From Boesenbergia rotunda (lineage: Eukaryota; Streptophyta; Magnoliopsida; Zingiberales; Zingiberaceae): a stretch of DNA of 64,000 bases. Location of the stretch: contig JAGFNQ010005193.1 of NCBI GenBank assembly GCA_024364735.1, positions 372,001 to 436,000 on the forward strand, written 5' to 3'. The notes beneath the pieces were generated by a model that worked only from the letters and a program-made list of their open reading frames with translations, did not search any database and was not told where the DNA came from. Each line of letters begins with the position of its first letter. Within the stretch, counting starts at the first letter, position 1. This document shows positions 11,590-23,569 of the stretch, one piece after another. Both the position numbers and the translations under genes were made by a program.

Positions 11590-12130
11590 CACAATAGAAA
11601 AATACAAATTTAGTGATGATATTTTACAACAAAATAAATTCGTTGTAAATTTGTAATAAAATTTGCAAAAAAAAACATCACAAACTAACAATAATATTTG
11701 TAAAAAAAATTATCTCTAAATTAGCAACAAAATCATTTTGTAACAAAATTAGACCCTTAAAATAACTTTGTTGCTAGGAATAGTCACCAATTTGGCGACA
11801 AATCTAGTATTTGTTGTCATTTGGACGACAAATTTTATATTTGTCATCAAATTTAAGGCAAGTGTAAAATCGGTTGAGATCTCAAAATTGATGATGAATC
11901 CTAGATTATTGTCAAATCATAAAATAGCTGGATTTCAAATTTGACGACAAATCTAAGATTCGTTATAAATTGACGACGAATCTTGGATTTGTTATCAAAT
12001 TCAAAGACCTTCACTAAAATTTATCGGGATCTCAAATTTAGTAATGAATTTAAAATTCATCATTAAATTAGCAACGAATCTTGGATTCGTTGTCAATTGA
12101 CGATGACTTCGCAATTGATTGCCAATTTGG
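11590..12130. mobile_element. CACTA-like terminal and subterminal repeats
   Basis: The block opens 'cacaatagaaaaatac', a decayed version of the CACTA...AGAAAAAT type of terminus. It then carries many imperfect copies of 'acgacgaatct' and 'gcaacaaat' in both orientations, as in subterminal regions of plant CACTA transposons. No transposase is visible and the opposite terminus was not found, so the right border is arbitrary. Confidence 0.45.
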
Positions 12131-12361
12131 CAATGAATTTGGCGTCGAATTTCAATTCATCACCAAAAGCCCCAACTTAACAACTTTTCCTAATCCCCCA
12201 CCCCCAAATCTGGCCGCTTCCTCCCCAACTCCCTTGATTCCTCTTGATTCAACGATGGCGACGATGACGGTGACTTTTGTGAGCCATGAGAGGTGCGACA
12301 ATAAACTTCCTTCCCTCTCCTTTCTCATCCCCACTCCTCCTCTCACATTTGTTAGACCCTC

Positions 12362-12617
12362 TCACTTGTTGGATCTGACCACTACACCCTCGAGGTCGGT
12401 CGACTGCTGAGCCCGACTCGTTGCGCTGAGGCCGACCGTTGAGGCAGGCTGAGAGGCCGTTGAGGCTGGGCAGGCGGCTGTCGAGGTTGGCCAGTCGACC
12501 ACTATTGTTGGCTGGCCTCTGAGCTCGGGCCTTGAATTTCTTTGGATAGTCATGGTTTTGAATTTTTTTTGTGATGAATAAGTGTTGGATTATTTGGGTG
12601 AGATGAGTATTTATAGA
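12362..12617 (-). other. Possible promoter and short ORF, minus strand
   Basis: A TATAAATACTC box is readable on the minus strand at about 12610-12617. It is followed about 60 bp downstream by an ATG (12553) opening a 63-codon frame rich in Ser, Thr, Arg and Pro that ends in GC-rich sequence. I recognise no domain. It may be a gene fragment carried in the neighbouring CACTA-like element, or chance. Confidence 0.2.
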
Positions 12618-12640
12618 AGATGGTAGTTCCAATTTTTAAC

Positions 12641-13105
12641 AGATTATTAGATTAGAGGATTGTAAAGTGTAGATCATGTGTTGATTATATCTTAATATAG
12701 TTCATGAGTAATTGAGTTGGATCTACGCCTTATAAATTGTACATGATCAAGTTAAATTTCATACCTTATGAACTCAATAATAATGTCAATTTATCTTGTT
12801 TGGTATTTGATTGTTGATTTTATAATATTATTTGTGCATGTCTCATTTGGTGTTAGTTTAGTGTATTTGGTGTTAGTTTAGTGTATTTGAAGATACTCAT
12901 TTTTGTTCACTTATTTTAAATATATCTACACTTGTTATATTTTGTTCATCTGTTGATTCGATCCAGCCAATACGTTTTTACATCCAGGAAACTATTAGAT
13001 TATTTAAATATTATAGTTCATTTACCATCGTCTTTATCCTACAATAAAGCAACTAATTTTTTAGTTTTAGTAAAAATATATTGTATTAAATCTTTTGGAC
13101 ATGGA
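12641..13105. other. No feature recognised
   Basis: AT-rich sequence. A 22-bp tandem repeat around 'gtgttagtttagtgtattt' occurs twice at about 12850-12890. ATGGA at 13101-13105 is the left TSD of the interrupted solo LTR. Confidence 0.4.
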
Positions 13106-13180
13106 TGATCCCGGCTTAGCTCACGTATAGCTCGTCCGGTCAGTCTGACACCTCGTCAGGTTAGGTTGGGGTTGGGGGTC
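13106..13180 (+). mobile_element. Solo LTR, 0.95-kb family, copy 2 (left piece)
   Basis: This is the first 75 bp of an LTR beginning TGATCCCGG; it continues at 22693. The complete LTR has ATGGA at 13101-13105 and again at 23565-23569. It was split by insertion of the chromovirus-derived element, which duplicated GGGTC (13176-13180 and 22693-22697). It matches copy 1 at 4440-5401. Confidence 0.85.
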
Positions 13181-15798
13181 TGTCACGCCCCCAGAGGCAC
13201 ATGCTTCCTCGAAAATCGGGCAGCATCTCCCCTGTACGGCGGACAATATGGGGCAAATATACATAATATCTCCACCAATATAGCTCAGCCACAAGCGACT
13301 GGCATCACAACAATAGGAAAAAGACACAACCACGCAATTTATATTGAAAAAAAATAAATGGATGGTTTAGCCATCTTAAACATAAAAGAAAGTCTACATA
13401 CAAGTAATAACGTCAAATTCCAAAACCGACACTTGACAAGGAAACTAACTACGGAAATAAAACAGACACTAAAACAAACCAAAACAAACCGACACTGGGA
13501 CTGAGGAACTGGCAACTGGATCATCTCCTGGCTCCAAACAAAACATCTACCTGCTACCTGAAACAACAAAAAGGGAAGCAAGGGTGGTGAGTCCGGGCGG
13601 ACTCTGCGGGTATATGAGTAGACAAATAAGCATGGCATAATAAGGATAAACAGAGTAGAGAACTCAACAGTGTACAGTCCATAAGAATTTTAGAATTTAG
13701 CTAATCATGCATAACATATATAAATCGACATGGTATAAAGTCCGAATAACGACTAAGCAGGTATAAAAATAACTCAATAACACTAATATCAAAATATACA
13801 TGCATGTCAAACATGTGCAACAATCATAGCTCATATAAGTGCATCAAACACAAGCAAATGCATAAAAGAAATACGTATGCACATGATGCAATGACATGTG
13901 TCACCCCTGACGCCAGTCAAGCCGTCAACACATCCCATCTGTGTGACCGAGTGGGTAGGGCTGTGACAACTGTACCACTCCAACAACAATAATAATAATA
14001 CCACATAAGGCGTGGTTGAGTGGACAGGATGCTGGGAAATCTACACTCCGAACCCACGGTACATCGGGGAGGAGCTATCACAAATACAATACCCCTCAAA
14101 ACAAACAACAGTGAGGGTGAGCCACCAACGGCTCATCCCTCTAAAACAACGGTGAGGGTGTCACTGTCTGGCATGACAGGACAAACACTCGCACTCTAAT
14201 AACTACCACGATAACAAGTAGTTGAGTGAATCGAGCAACAATATGACTAACGACGGCTTAACTAAATGTAAGCCTAACAGTCGTTAGTATGCAACGTGCA
14301 AGTATGGTGCATGATATACGATGCACGAACAACCGGAGAAACAGCGATGCAATAAAGTCCAACGAATACACGATGCATCAATACAATCAACCGGGAATCA
14401 AAACCAACGATTATGCACCTACACTACTAGGTAGGGTATTTCTAATGCCAAATAACCCTATCTGTGTTTAATGGACTTCTAAGTACTCGCATACAAGCGG
14501 TACTTTACAGAACAGAAAACCAATCGAGGACTGTACAGATACGAATTTAGGAATACTCAAAGATCAACGAAGAATAAGTCTCAACGGCGATGTTTAAATC
14601 ACGACAAAGAACAAGGTCAAGCAACCTACTTAGACATAACAGCCATGCTTAAAGGTAAAAGAAACTACAAGAGCACAAAGGAGAAGTACCCGCCTTATAA
14701 TTGTAGAAGTCCGTAAACGAGAATCGTCCACGATCAACCGAATAAGTCCGAATCAAGATCCTGAATTAAAGGATAATGTTTAAGCTATCGCAACAAAGAA
14801 ATATTTAGCAACAACTTACTACGAGCATAAATAAATCCTGCTAAGTACTGATCACTAATAAATCTTAATTAGCAGTTATTTCCCTTTTAGGCCCAAATCA
14901 ATTCCAAATCAAAAGGGAGCTCACGCATGATCCTTCAAACCAACTAAATCTTCTGCCCCTAATCCCCAACTTACAACCCAATCATAAGTACTTGATAAAT
15001 GGAGAATTGGAAGTATCACACAGTCACAATGCAAAGTATTACACAGTCACAATGCAAATCTACTTCCTTCATTACAGGAATAATACACTTACACTCCCGA
15101 ATCGAATCCGCAAATCAGAATCAAAACCCTGTATCTAAAAATCCAAAAGTATATACGATCTACAATCTGCAATACCTAAACCCATAGGAAATCCAAAAAT
15201 AGGATCAACTCCGAATCTACTGCAACTCTATCGAACAGAACCAACAAATAATAGAATTTCTATTACAATTTCAAAACAAAACCTAACTTTGTCATCCTTA
15301 CCCGAATTGGTGGCAGACGCTCCGCGTCGGCTGACGAAGTCGACGGCATCGGCAAGGTGGAATCAGGAAGACAAGGCGCCGGCTCGTGACCTCCTGCTCG
15401 TGCTTGCCGTAGAAGTCGAAGAGGAAGAAGAGAGGAGGAACTCACGATGAAGGGTCTGTGGACTCCCTTCACGCGCAGAAATCAACCCGGCTAGGGCTAC
15501 GTGCGAGGACGACGGCTGGTTGGCGTCTCGCGTGAGGCGCCGGCGCTCTGCTCATGTGCACCGGAGAAGAAGCAAAAGGAGAGAAGTAGAGGGCGCAGGG
15601 CGGCGGTCGGCGTCTCTAGGGCTGCGGCGTCGGGCAAAAAGGGAACGGCGGAAACTGAATTGGAGGAGGTAGTTTTTAGGGCTTTATAAGGGTTTTTTTT
15701 TTGACATTTTGCAAATAAGCCCTACTATTTGGAAAATTACAACTAGGCCCCTAACTTTCGAAATTCACCTTTTCAACCCTAAAATTCAGTATTTAACA
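13181..15798 (-). repeat. 3' LTR of the chromovirus-derived element
   Basis: This LTR lies downstream in the element's minus-strand direction. It ends at 13181 next to GGGTC and begins at 15798 directly after the polypurine tract. It is almost identical to 20076-22692, so all open frames in the two blocks appear as pairs. Confidence 0.92.
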
Positions 15799-15809
15799 TT
15801 CTCCCCCAC
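15799..15809 (-). other. Polypurine tract
   Basis: On the minus strand GTGGGGGAGAA abuts the first base of the 3' LTR. This is the expected place and composition for the plus-strand priming site of reverse transcription. Confidence 0.85.
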
Positions 15810-15923
15810 TAACAAAAATTTGGTCCCCAAATTTAGCTAGGAAACCACTACATACTAGTCACCACAACAAATACTAATAACCCATAAGCAACAGATATAC
15901 TGAACGAAACTAACTTACGCACC

Positions 15924-16016
15924 TTAAGTAATGAAATGAGGGTAGCGAGCTCTGATCGTATTATCGAGCTCCCAAGTAGCTTCCTCATCAGAGTAGTACT
16001 GTCAACCAACCTTAAC
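15924..16016 (-). pseudogene. Chromodomain remnant (end of pol)
   Basis: The minus strand reads VKVG, a TGA in place of the conserved Trp, then QYYSDEEATWELDNTIRARY, PHFIT and a natural stop. The pattern v.W......EATWE.e...r..YP.f is the C-terminal part of the chromodomain that ends integrase in plant chromoviruses. It lies about 115 bp before the polypurine tract, as expected for the end of pol. The in-frame TGA and the absence of upstream integrase show that it is dead. Confidence 0.8.
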
Positions 16017-16128
16017 CCTGATTGTGAGTCAAATGCACTATCTATCATATTGGAAAATATTCAACATCTCTCAAACGACTGCTACCCAGTTACAAGCAGT
16101 GACCTACACGTAGATACCCTATAGCTCT

Positions 16129-16383
16129 TTAATATCTCGGAAAAATCGATTCATCGACCTGCTGTGCCTTCTCTCTGGTGAGCGTGTAACCCGAGTCCGT
16201 CTCTGGAACTAATGGTGGCATCGTCTGAAGAGATAGTGGTTGAATCATCTGAATTTCTGCTGGCTTCATAGTCTGAGGTGCTGAAACTCCCACCGTTTGC
16301 TGAGTCCGATAACTTGTAGCTTCGACATCCGCTGAGGCTAGTAAACTGAAGACTAATATTCTAGGCACAACTGATCTACACAT
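16129..16383 (-). pseudogene. Unrecognised Gln/Pro-rich frame beside the chromodomain
   Basis: An 84-codon minus-strand frame contains the segments PAEIQMIQPLSLQTMPPLVP and DSGYTLTREKAQQVDES. The low-complexity, Gln/Met/Pro-rich character could be linker sequence from gag or pol of the parent retroelement, but I see no diagnostic motif. It lies immediately upstream of the chromodomain remnant in the element's direction. Confidence 0.25.
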
Positions 16384-16394
16384 AACTAATAACT

Positions 16395-16515
16395 AAAATA
16401 AATCCTAATTATACCACATAGTTGGGTAAATTTTTAAGTAACAATGCTTTACTTCCTAATCATACCACATACTTGAGTAAATTTTTAAGTAACAATGCTT
16501 TACTTCCTAACCTAA
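16395..16515. repeat. Tandem duplication, two units of about 54 bp
   Basis: A block containing 'gtaaatttttaagtaacaat' and 'gctttacttcctaa' occurs twice in succession, with slight differences (ataccacatagttggg versus ataccacatacttgag). No function is apparent. Confidence 0.7.
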
Positions 16516-17755
16516 TCATCTTAATTAGGTTAAACTCCTAATTCTAAATATGATTAACCAAACTCAATTCTTCCAAGAATTAAGTTCCCATCAACCCATG
16601 TCCACCACAACAAACCTAGTAAAATCTCACCAAGACAGCAAACTACTTTCTTATCACAGATCTGTAATAATGAAGACTTATGACAAGAATTCCGATCCGA
16701 ACAGATCAGTATAGGTCCTTTTCCACAACGGAACAACGAAACTATCCTACAACATCAACCTATTCACAATAGGATTTTAAACTAAAGCCAGATTCCATGG
16801 TGAACCATTGAAAAGGTGGCGTCTTCACCTTCAGATTTCTTATTCCAGAAAAGTCTGCAGAAGTTACATTCAAAACATTGACAACACTCACTCACTCACT
16901 CTCTACAAAGGTGAGAGAATAACTAACCAGCTAACATCACACAAGCCAGGAGCTGGTCTGAACTTTTCACAAAAAGTTGACTCTATGAAGGGGATATGCC
17001 CCTGAAATAGCTTGAGAGGCAAGGGAGTCATGCAGTACTTAATGAAGAGGATCTTGAACCAATTGACAAAGCAATAGGACATTGTTTGGTTGGAAGATTT
17101 CTTGGTCATTTTCTAGAGTCGAAGGCACTGAAGGATTTCAACAATTTGTGTTTTATGATCATAAGTGATGCTTGGACACTTCTAACAAGTTTACTGCTAA
17201 GATGCTATATTCTGACTGCAAGCCTATCGCATTTTATTTGTTATTTTCGCCCATCATCATCATGAAATTAGTGACTAGATCATCATGCGGGTCTATGATT
17301 TATTTTGTGAAACTGATGCTTGTTCAAAAGGCTCACAATTTTGGATAGAGTAAGCTGCTGAAAAATGTTTTTTTTTTCTTTACGTTCTGTGATAATTTCT
17401 TTTTTTTTCTATTCCTTACTAGAGCATCTTTGATGAGAAAATAAGTTAGGAAACCACACCACATGCATCTTAATATGTTGGACACTTTCAATAATACATG
17501 AATGGCGGACTCCAAGTTTTGTTGATCAGTTATGTGATTATTGCACAGATACTCCAAAAGCTGTTGCTGCAGAGAAAACATAACTGTTGATGGCATAGCC
17601 GCATAGGTTTAAATTTCAGCAGGTAACTTGAATAAAATTGGTTGCAGATAACATTCTTGTAAACCCTACAGGGGAGAAGGTACATGAGGTACAACTTAAG
17701 AGAATTTTGAGGATCCTACAGGGCTGAAGACTTGCTATTGATTTAAGTTGTATAA
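16516..17755. other. Internal retroelement sequence, no clear gene
   Basis: AT-rich sequence with short plus-strand frames. A few AG/GT sites suggest intronic or 5' flanking sequence of the captured gene (for example TTGCAG at about 17643), but I cannot define exons here. Confidence 0.35.
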
Positions 17756-18744
17756 ATGGGTGCTAAAGAGTATGGTGGAAAAAGAGATGATTATTCAAGT
17801 GATTTGGAGAAGGATTTTAAGCATAGTAATGATGGTGAATCAGATTATGAACCAGCAAGGGATTCACTTTCATCTCAAGGGGAAACTGCAACGAATACTG
17901 ACAAGGTAAAAAAAACATCAAAGGTTCCAAAGAAGCTTTCAAAAAGAGAACCATCTGAGAATGGTACTCGCACCTCAAAAGGAAGTGCTAATCGTCAACA
18001 ACAGGGTAGACTACTATTCAAAGCATCAAGTACGAGTCGTCAAAAAAAATTGTCAAAAGCCTGTTAGAGCATCAGATTCAACTAAAACTCCTACCAATAA
18101 AAGGAAGGAAAGTGCAAGTGTTCCTTCAATAGCTTCATCTGAAGAAACCGAGGACAAAACAATTGAAGATGTTAAGGAAATAGACGTGATGGATGAGGAT
18201 CCTGTGTGTTCCGATGAGAGTAATGGTACAGACAATGAAACAGTTGGGACAGAAGAGAATGCCATTAATGATGACAAGGCATGTGTATCTCAGAAGATTG
18301 AAGAGTTGGAGTCTAGAATTGAAAAACTTGAGGAAGAACTTAGAGAAGTTGCTGCTCTTGAGATTTCTCTCTATTCTGTTGTACCAGAGCATGGAAGTTC
18401 GGCACATAAGGTTCACACGCCAGCTCGGCGTCTTTCAAGGCTATATATTCATGCTTGCAAATATTTGACTCAGGACAAGAAGGCTACAATTTCTAAAAAT
18501 ACTGTGTCAGGACTTGTACTTATTGCAAAGTCCTGTGGTAGTGACGTTTCAAGGTACTGAAATTTTGTATCTAAGAACTAAGAATGTATGTATTTATTGA
18601 TCAACTAATATTTGGTTAGTTTTCTTAGGTTGACATTCTGGTTGTCAAACACAGTTGTACTTAGAGAGATTATCTCTCAAACTGTTGGCAACTTATCCAA
18701 TTTCAATGCAACTACGAAAATGATTGCATCAAATGGTGGTGCAA
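17756..18744 (+). pseudogene. Captured fragment of a gar2-related coiled-coil protein gene
   Basis: Two plus-strand exons remain. The first runs from ATG 17756 to 18553. It encodes an acidic, Ser/Lys-rich N-terminal region, a coiled coil (KIEELESRIEKLEEELREV), then a conserved block with SLYSVVPEHGSSAHKVHTPA, RRLSRLYIHACK and NTVSGLVLIAKSCGSDVSR. A GT-AG intron (18554-18628) follows, then an exon 18629-18744 reading LTFWLSNTVVLREIISQ and ending at a GTAAGT donor. From memory this block belongs to a plant protein family annotated as nucleolar protein gar2-related; the name is only moderately certain. A frameshift in the A-run near 18040 breaks the first exon, and the rest of the gene is absent. 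The fragment is antisense to the retroelement that contains it, which explains why its intron survived. Confidence 0.75.
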
Positions 18745-20056
18745 GTAAGTTTTATTTCTTCTTTTCTATGCCATCTTGAGATCATTTGTAGGCCATTCTT
18801 GCTAGTGTCTTAACATGCATAAGCAATCTAGGACTGCACTTTTCTAATGGGGAGTGTTAGAAAAAAAATATTTGATTGCTTCATACTTGCTTATTCAGTG
18901 TAAACATTCCAAGGGTTCCATGTCAAGCTGTGAAATTTACATTCAGAATTTCACATGCGGAAAATATAGTATAACATTTAACAGCTGGCTGAAGAAGCAA
19001 GAAAACATATGGACAAAAGTGATGCTAAGGATCGACTACCATAAATTCAGTCTGAGTTATCTGCATAGACTGATAATATATTTACAAATTACAAGAGCTA
19101 TAAAGATAAGAGATGGAGACAAACTTTTTACTAAAGGAGGTTCCAAACATTTTTGGTGAAAACCACAATGGCATGTTCCATCCCAAAAAAAAAACAATGT
19201 CATTATCTCGAATAAAATGTCCTTATTCATTGCACAGTAACCAGATACCTATCACTTTTTTTTTTCCTTTCAATTCAGTGAAGGTAGAATTTCCGAGACT
19301 CACACATCACTTCATTCATTAAAACACTCGTTTCTTCAGTTTTCAGAACTCAGAACTATGCTTGTCTAAATTTTCTTGCTACTTCTATCATTGAACAGGT
19401 CAGATATTTTTGACTTGCAAGATATTTTGATGGAAATTTCTAAATGACTATAGATACTATGAACCCACAAGAATATTGGGTCTGTGCTGATTTATATCAA
19501 GGTTCAATATGGAAACACACTAATCTTAACTTGCTTTGTCAACTAGCATCCCTTATTTATTTAGCTTATTTTGCACAAATAGACCAAGGGATTTAGTTCA
19601 TACTAAGTGGCTTGCAATCTCAAGTCCTTGAGTTTTGTCCAGTAGGTTCAAAAAATGGAATGGAAAGTTTCCTAGCTTTATAAGCTGTCATTGAAAACTT
19701 CAAATGAAAGAATCTCTAACCATACCTAAATAAGGCAGAATATACGAGAGACAAAAGAGAATACCTGTCGCCTGGAGAGATCTCGTCGCTGCCAAGTCCC
19801 ATCACAACCATAACCAGAAAATGACTCCGGAAAATAAATCTGTAAAAAATAGATAGACCTCGTAAAATAAAACAACTTCATCAACCCTTAAGAAAAAGAC
19901 TCCGCAAAATAAACAAATCTGTAACATACAGATTGACCTCGTAAAAACAACTCCATAAACCCACAGACACCAAAACCTCACAAAAACCTCGACAAACTGA
20001 CGCACTAAAAACAACATCATAAAAAAATCCACAGATCCCAAAGGAACTCGCAAACT
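18745..20056. other. Internal retroelement sequence, partly intron-like
   Basis: AT-rich, with no further conserved exon of the captured gene visible. Near 19745-19800 the minus strand carries a short frame starting MGLGSDEISPGDR that could be the first codons of a lost gag. It is too short to support. Confidence 0.35.
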
Positions 20057-20070
20057 TGGCTCTGATACCA
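20057..20070 (-). other. Primer-binding site (initiator Met tRNA type)
   Basis: On the minus strand TGGTATCAGAGCCA lies five bases after the end of the 5' LTR. This is the classic sequence complementary to the 3' end of plant initiator tRNA-Met and fixes the element's orientation as minus. Confidence 0.92.
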
Positions 20071-20075
20071 AAAAT

Positions 20076-22692
20076 TGTCACGCCCCCAGAGGCACATGCT
20101 TCCTCGAAAATCGGGCAGCATCTCCCCTGTACGGCGGACAATATGGGGCAAATATACATAATATCTCCACCAATATAGCTTAGCCACAAGCGACTGGCAT
20201 CACAACAATAGGAAAAAGACACAACCACGCAGTTTATATTGAAAAAAAATAAATGGATGGTTTAGCCATCTTAAACATAAAAGAAAGTCTACATACAAGT
20301 AATAACGTCAAATTCCAAAACCGACACTTGACAAGGAAACTAACTACGGAAATAAAACAGACACTAAAACAAACCAAAACAAACCGACACTGGGACTGAG
20401 GAACTGGCAACTGGATCATCTCCTGGCTCCAAACAAAACATCTACCTGCTACCTGAAACAACAAAAAGGGAAGCAAGGGTGGTGAGTCCGGGCGGACTCT
20501 GCGGGTATATGAGTAGACAAATAAGCATGGCATAATAAGGATAAACAGAGTAGAGAACTCAACAGTGTACAGTCCATAAGAATTTTAGAATTTAGCTAAT
20601 CATGCATAACATATATAAATCGACATGGTATAAAGTCCGAATAACGACTAAGCAGGTATAAAAATAACTCAATAACACTAATATCAAAATATACATGCAT
20701 GTCAAACATGTGCAACAATCATAGCTCATATAAGTGCATCAAACACAAGCAAATGCATAAAAGAAATACGTATGCACATGATGCAATGACATGTGTCACC
20801 CCTGACGCCAGTCAAGCCGTCAACACATCCCATCTGTGTGACCGAGTGGGTAGGGCTGTGACAACTGTACCACTCCAACAACAATAATAATAATACCACA
20901 TAAGGCGTGGTTGAGTGGACAGGATGCTGGGAAATCTACACTCCGAACCCACGGTACATCGGGGAGGAGCTATCACAAATACAATACCCCTCAAAACAAA
21001 CAACAGTGAGGGTGAGCCACCAACGGCTCATCCCTCTAAAACAACGGTGAGGGTGTCACTGTCTGGCATGACAGGACAAACACTCGCACTCTAATAACTA
21101 CCACGATAACAAGTGGTTGAGTGAATCGAGCAACAATATGACTAACGACGGCTTAACTAAATGTAAGCCTAACAGTCGTTAGTATGCAACGTGCAAGTAT
21201 GGTGCATGATATACGATGCACGAACAACCGGAGAAACAGCGATGCAATAAAGTCCAACGAATACACGATGCATCAATACAATCAACCGGGAATCAAAACC
21301 AACGATTATGCACCTACACTACTAGGTAGGGTATTTCTAATGCCAAATAACCCTATCTGTGTTTAATGGACTTCTAAGTACTCGCATACAAGCGGTACTT
21401 TACAGAACAGAAAACCAATCGAGGACTGTACAGATACGAATTTAGGAATACTCAAAGATCAACGAAGAATAAGTCTCAACGGCGATGTTTAAATCACGAC
21501 AAAGAACAAGGTCAAGCAACCTACTTAGACATAACAGCCATGCTTAAAGGTAAAAGAAACTACAAGAGCACAAAGGAGAAGTACCCGCCTTATAATTGTA
21601 GAAGTCCGTAAACGAGAATCGTCCACGATCAACCGAATAAGTCCGAATCAAGATCCTGAATTAAAGGATAATGTTTAAGCTATCGCAACAAAGAAATATT
21701 TAGCAACAACTTACTACGAGCATAAATAAATCCTGCTAAGTACTGATCACTAATAAATCTTAATTAGCAGTTATTTCCCTTTTAGGCCCAAATCAATTCC
21801 AAATCAAAAGGGAGCTCACGCATGATCCTTCAAACCAACTAAATCTTCTGCCCCTAATCCCCAACTTACAACCCAATCATAAGTACTTGATAAATGGAGA
21901 ATTGGAAGTATCACACAGTCACAATGCAAAGTATTACACAGTCACAATGCAAATCTACTTCCTTCATTACAGGAATAATACACTTACACTCCCGAATCGA
22001 ATCCGCAAATCAGAATCAAAACCCTGTATCTAAAAATCCAAAAGTATATACGATCTACAATCTGCAATACCTAAACCCATAGGAAATCCAAAAATAGGAT
22101 CAACTCCGAATCTACTGCAACTCTATCGAACAGAACCAACAAATAATAGAATTTCTATTACAATTTCAAAACAAAACCTAACTTTGTCATCCTTACCCGA
22201 ATTGGTGGCAGACGCTCCGCGTCGGCTGACGAAGTCGACGGCATCGGCAAGGTGGAATCAGGAAGACAAGGCGCCGGCTCGTGACCTCCTGCTCGTGCTT
22301 GCCGTAGAAGTCGAAGAGGAAGAAGAGAGGAGGAACTCACGATGAAGGGTCTGTGGACTCCCTTCACGCGCAGAAATCAACCCGGCTAGGGCTTCGCGCG
22401 AGGACGACGGCTGGTTGGCGTCTCGCGTGAGGCGCCGGCGCTCTGCTCATGTGCACCGGAGAAGAAGCAAAAGGAGAGAAGTAGAGGGCGCAGGGCGGCG
22501 GTCGGCGTCTCTAGGGCTGCGGCGTCGGGCAAAAAGGGAACGGCGGAAACTGAATTGGAGGAGGTAGTTTTTAGGGCTTTATAAGGGTTTTTTTTTGACA
22601 TTTTGCAAATAAGCCCTACTATTTGGAAAATTACAACTAGGCCCCTAACTTTCGAAATTCACCTTTTCAACCCTAAAATTCAGTATTTAACA
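20076..22692 (-). repeat. 5' LTR of the chromovirus-derived element
   Basis: This LTR begins TGTTAAATACTG at 22692 on the minus strand and ends GGCGTGACA at 20076. A TATAAAG promoter motif lies at 22577-22583 (minus), followed by GC-rich sequence likely to be transcribed leader. It is nearly identical to 13181-15798. Confidence 0.92.
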
Positions 22693-23564
22693 GGGTCCCA
22701 GGGTTCAGACAAGCCGAGTCGCCCGAGCCAGTGGTCGGTCGGACATCGACCGACCCGTTCCACTCGGGAACACTAAGAGGCCGACCCCGACCAAGGGCTG
22801 ACTGCCAAGCTGGAGAAGTCCCGAGCCAGGGAATTCCCGAGCCTCTAAACTACCCAATCTCAGGCCGAGTCTGCCGAGTCGGGTTAATTAAGTCCGAGCA
22901 CTTCAAGACTCGAAAAGCATAGCGCCTCACGCTCGGACGTATTGGCCGAGCAGCCAGGTTTCACTCAGAGCCGTCGGTCGGCGCTCCTATTCGAGATTTG
23001 TCGCAACCCTCGGGAACACCTACTATCTGACACAACATTAACAAGGATGGTACGGGAGTCAGCGTAGACCTGACACTGTTCGTGCTGGAATCACAAGTAT
23101 CTCGCTGACATAATGATTTTCGTGTCATACCCTCGTACTCCGTATCACGGCTACTTACACTTGTGTCAGACCGAGTGGCGCTGGACGGCGCCCGCTAGCG
23201 GGCCGACAACGCCCCTTGCCTTATTCTAGTATGCGACATCTTACCCTGCCACCGCACGCTACACCTCGCCCTGCTCCCGTATACAACAAAAGGCGGCAGG
23301 CCGAGCAGAAGTTGTCACCTCCCTTGACTATATAAGCCCCTCCGCTCTCCTCTTCACAGGCACGCGCGCGATAGGATTCTTCCACTGTTCCATTGCTTTT
23401 GCTCTATTCTCCCTCGCGGGGACTGACTTGACCGTCGGAGGGTCTTATCGGGGACTTTTCTCGACGGGTTACTAATGGTCACTTTTTTGCAGGTCGAAGC
23501 CAACATCAACGGTACTTGGTCTACTTCACTCTTGGGAGTCCACCTTAACTCTACAACAAGATCA
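22693..23564 (+). mobile_element. Solo LTR, 0.95-kb family, copy 2 (right piece)
   Basis: The second TSD copy GGGTC (22693-22697) is followed by the remaining 867 bp of the LTR that starts at 13106. It ends AAGATCA, so the termini are TGATC...GATCA, and is followed by ATGGA (23565-23569). The promoter TATATAAG is near 23328. Blocks such as 'tagacctgacac', 'ctccgtatcacg' and 'gggagtccacct' match copy 1. Confidence 0.85.
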
Positions 23565-23569
23565 ATGGA

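Larger units (their letters stand above)
13181..22692 (-). mobile_element. Chromovirus-derived non-autonomous LTR retrotransposon carrying a host gene piece
   Basis: A 9,512-bp element has 2,618-bp and 2,617-bp LTRs (TGT...ACA) and the 5-bp TSD GGGTC on both sides. Orientation is minus: the primer-binding site follows the right LTR and the polypurine tract precedes the left one. The internal region (15799-20075, 4.3 kb) has no recognisable gag, protease, RT or RNase H. It retains only the end of a chromodomain, which identifies the parent as a chromodomain-bearing Ty3 element (Tekay/Del-like by LTR size). A piece of a host gene lies inside, antisense to the element. By eye the LTRs differ at about five bases plus a T-run length, so the insertion is young and was presumably mobilised by proteins supplied in trans. 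Confidence 0.88.

Noticed and set aside
17756..18560. A functional coiled-coil protein gene
   Set aside because: A frameshift in an A-run separates the two halves of the first exon, later exons are missing, and it lies within a retroelement.
13181..22692. The two 2.6-kb near-identical blocks as a segmental duplication with paired small genes
   Set aside because: They end in TGT...ACA, have a PBS and PPT at their inner borders, and share the flanking TSD GGGTC, so they are LTRs; the paired frames inside them are shadows.
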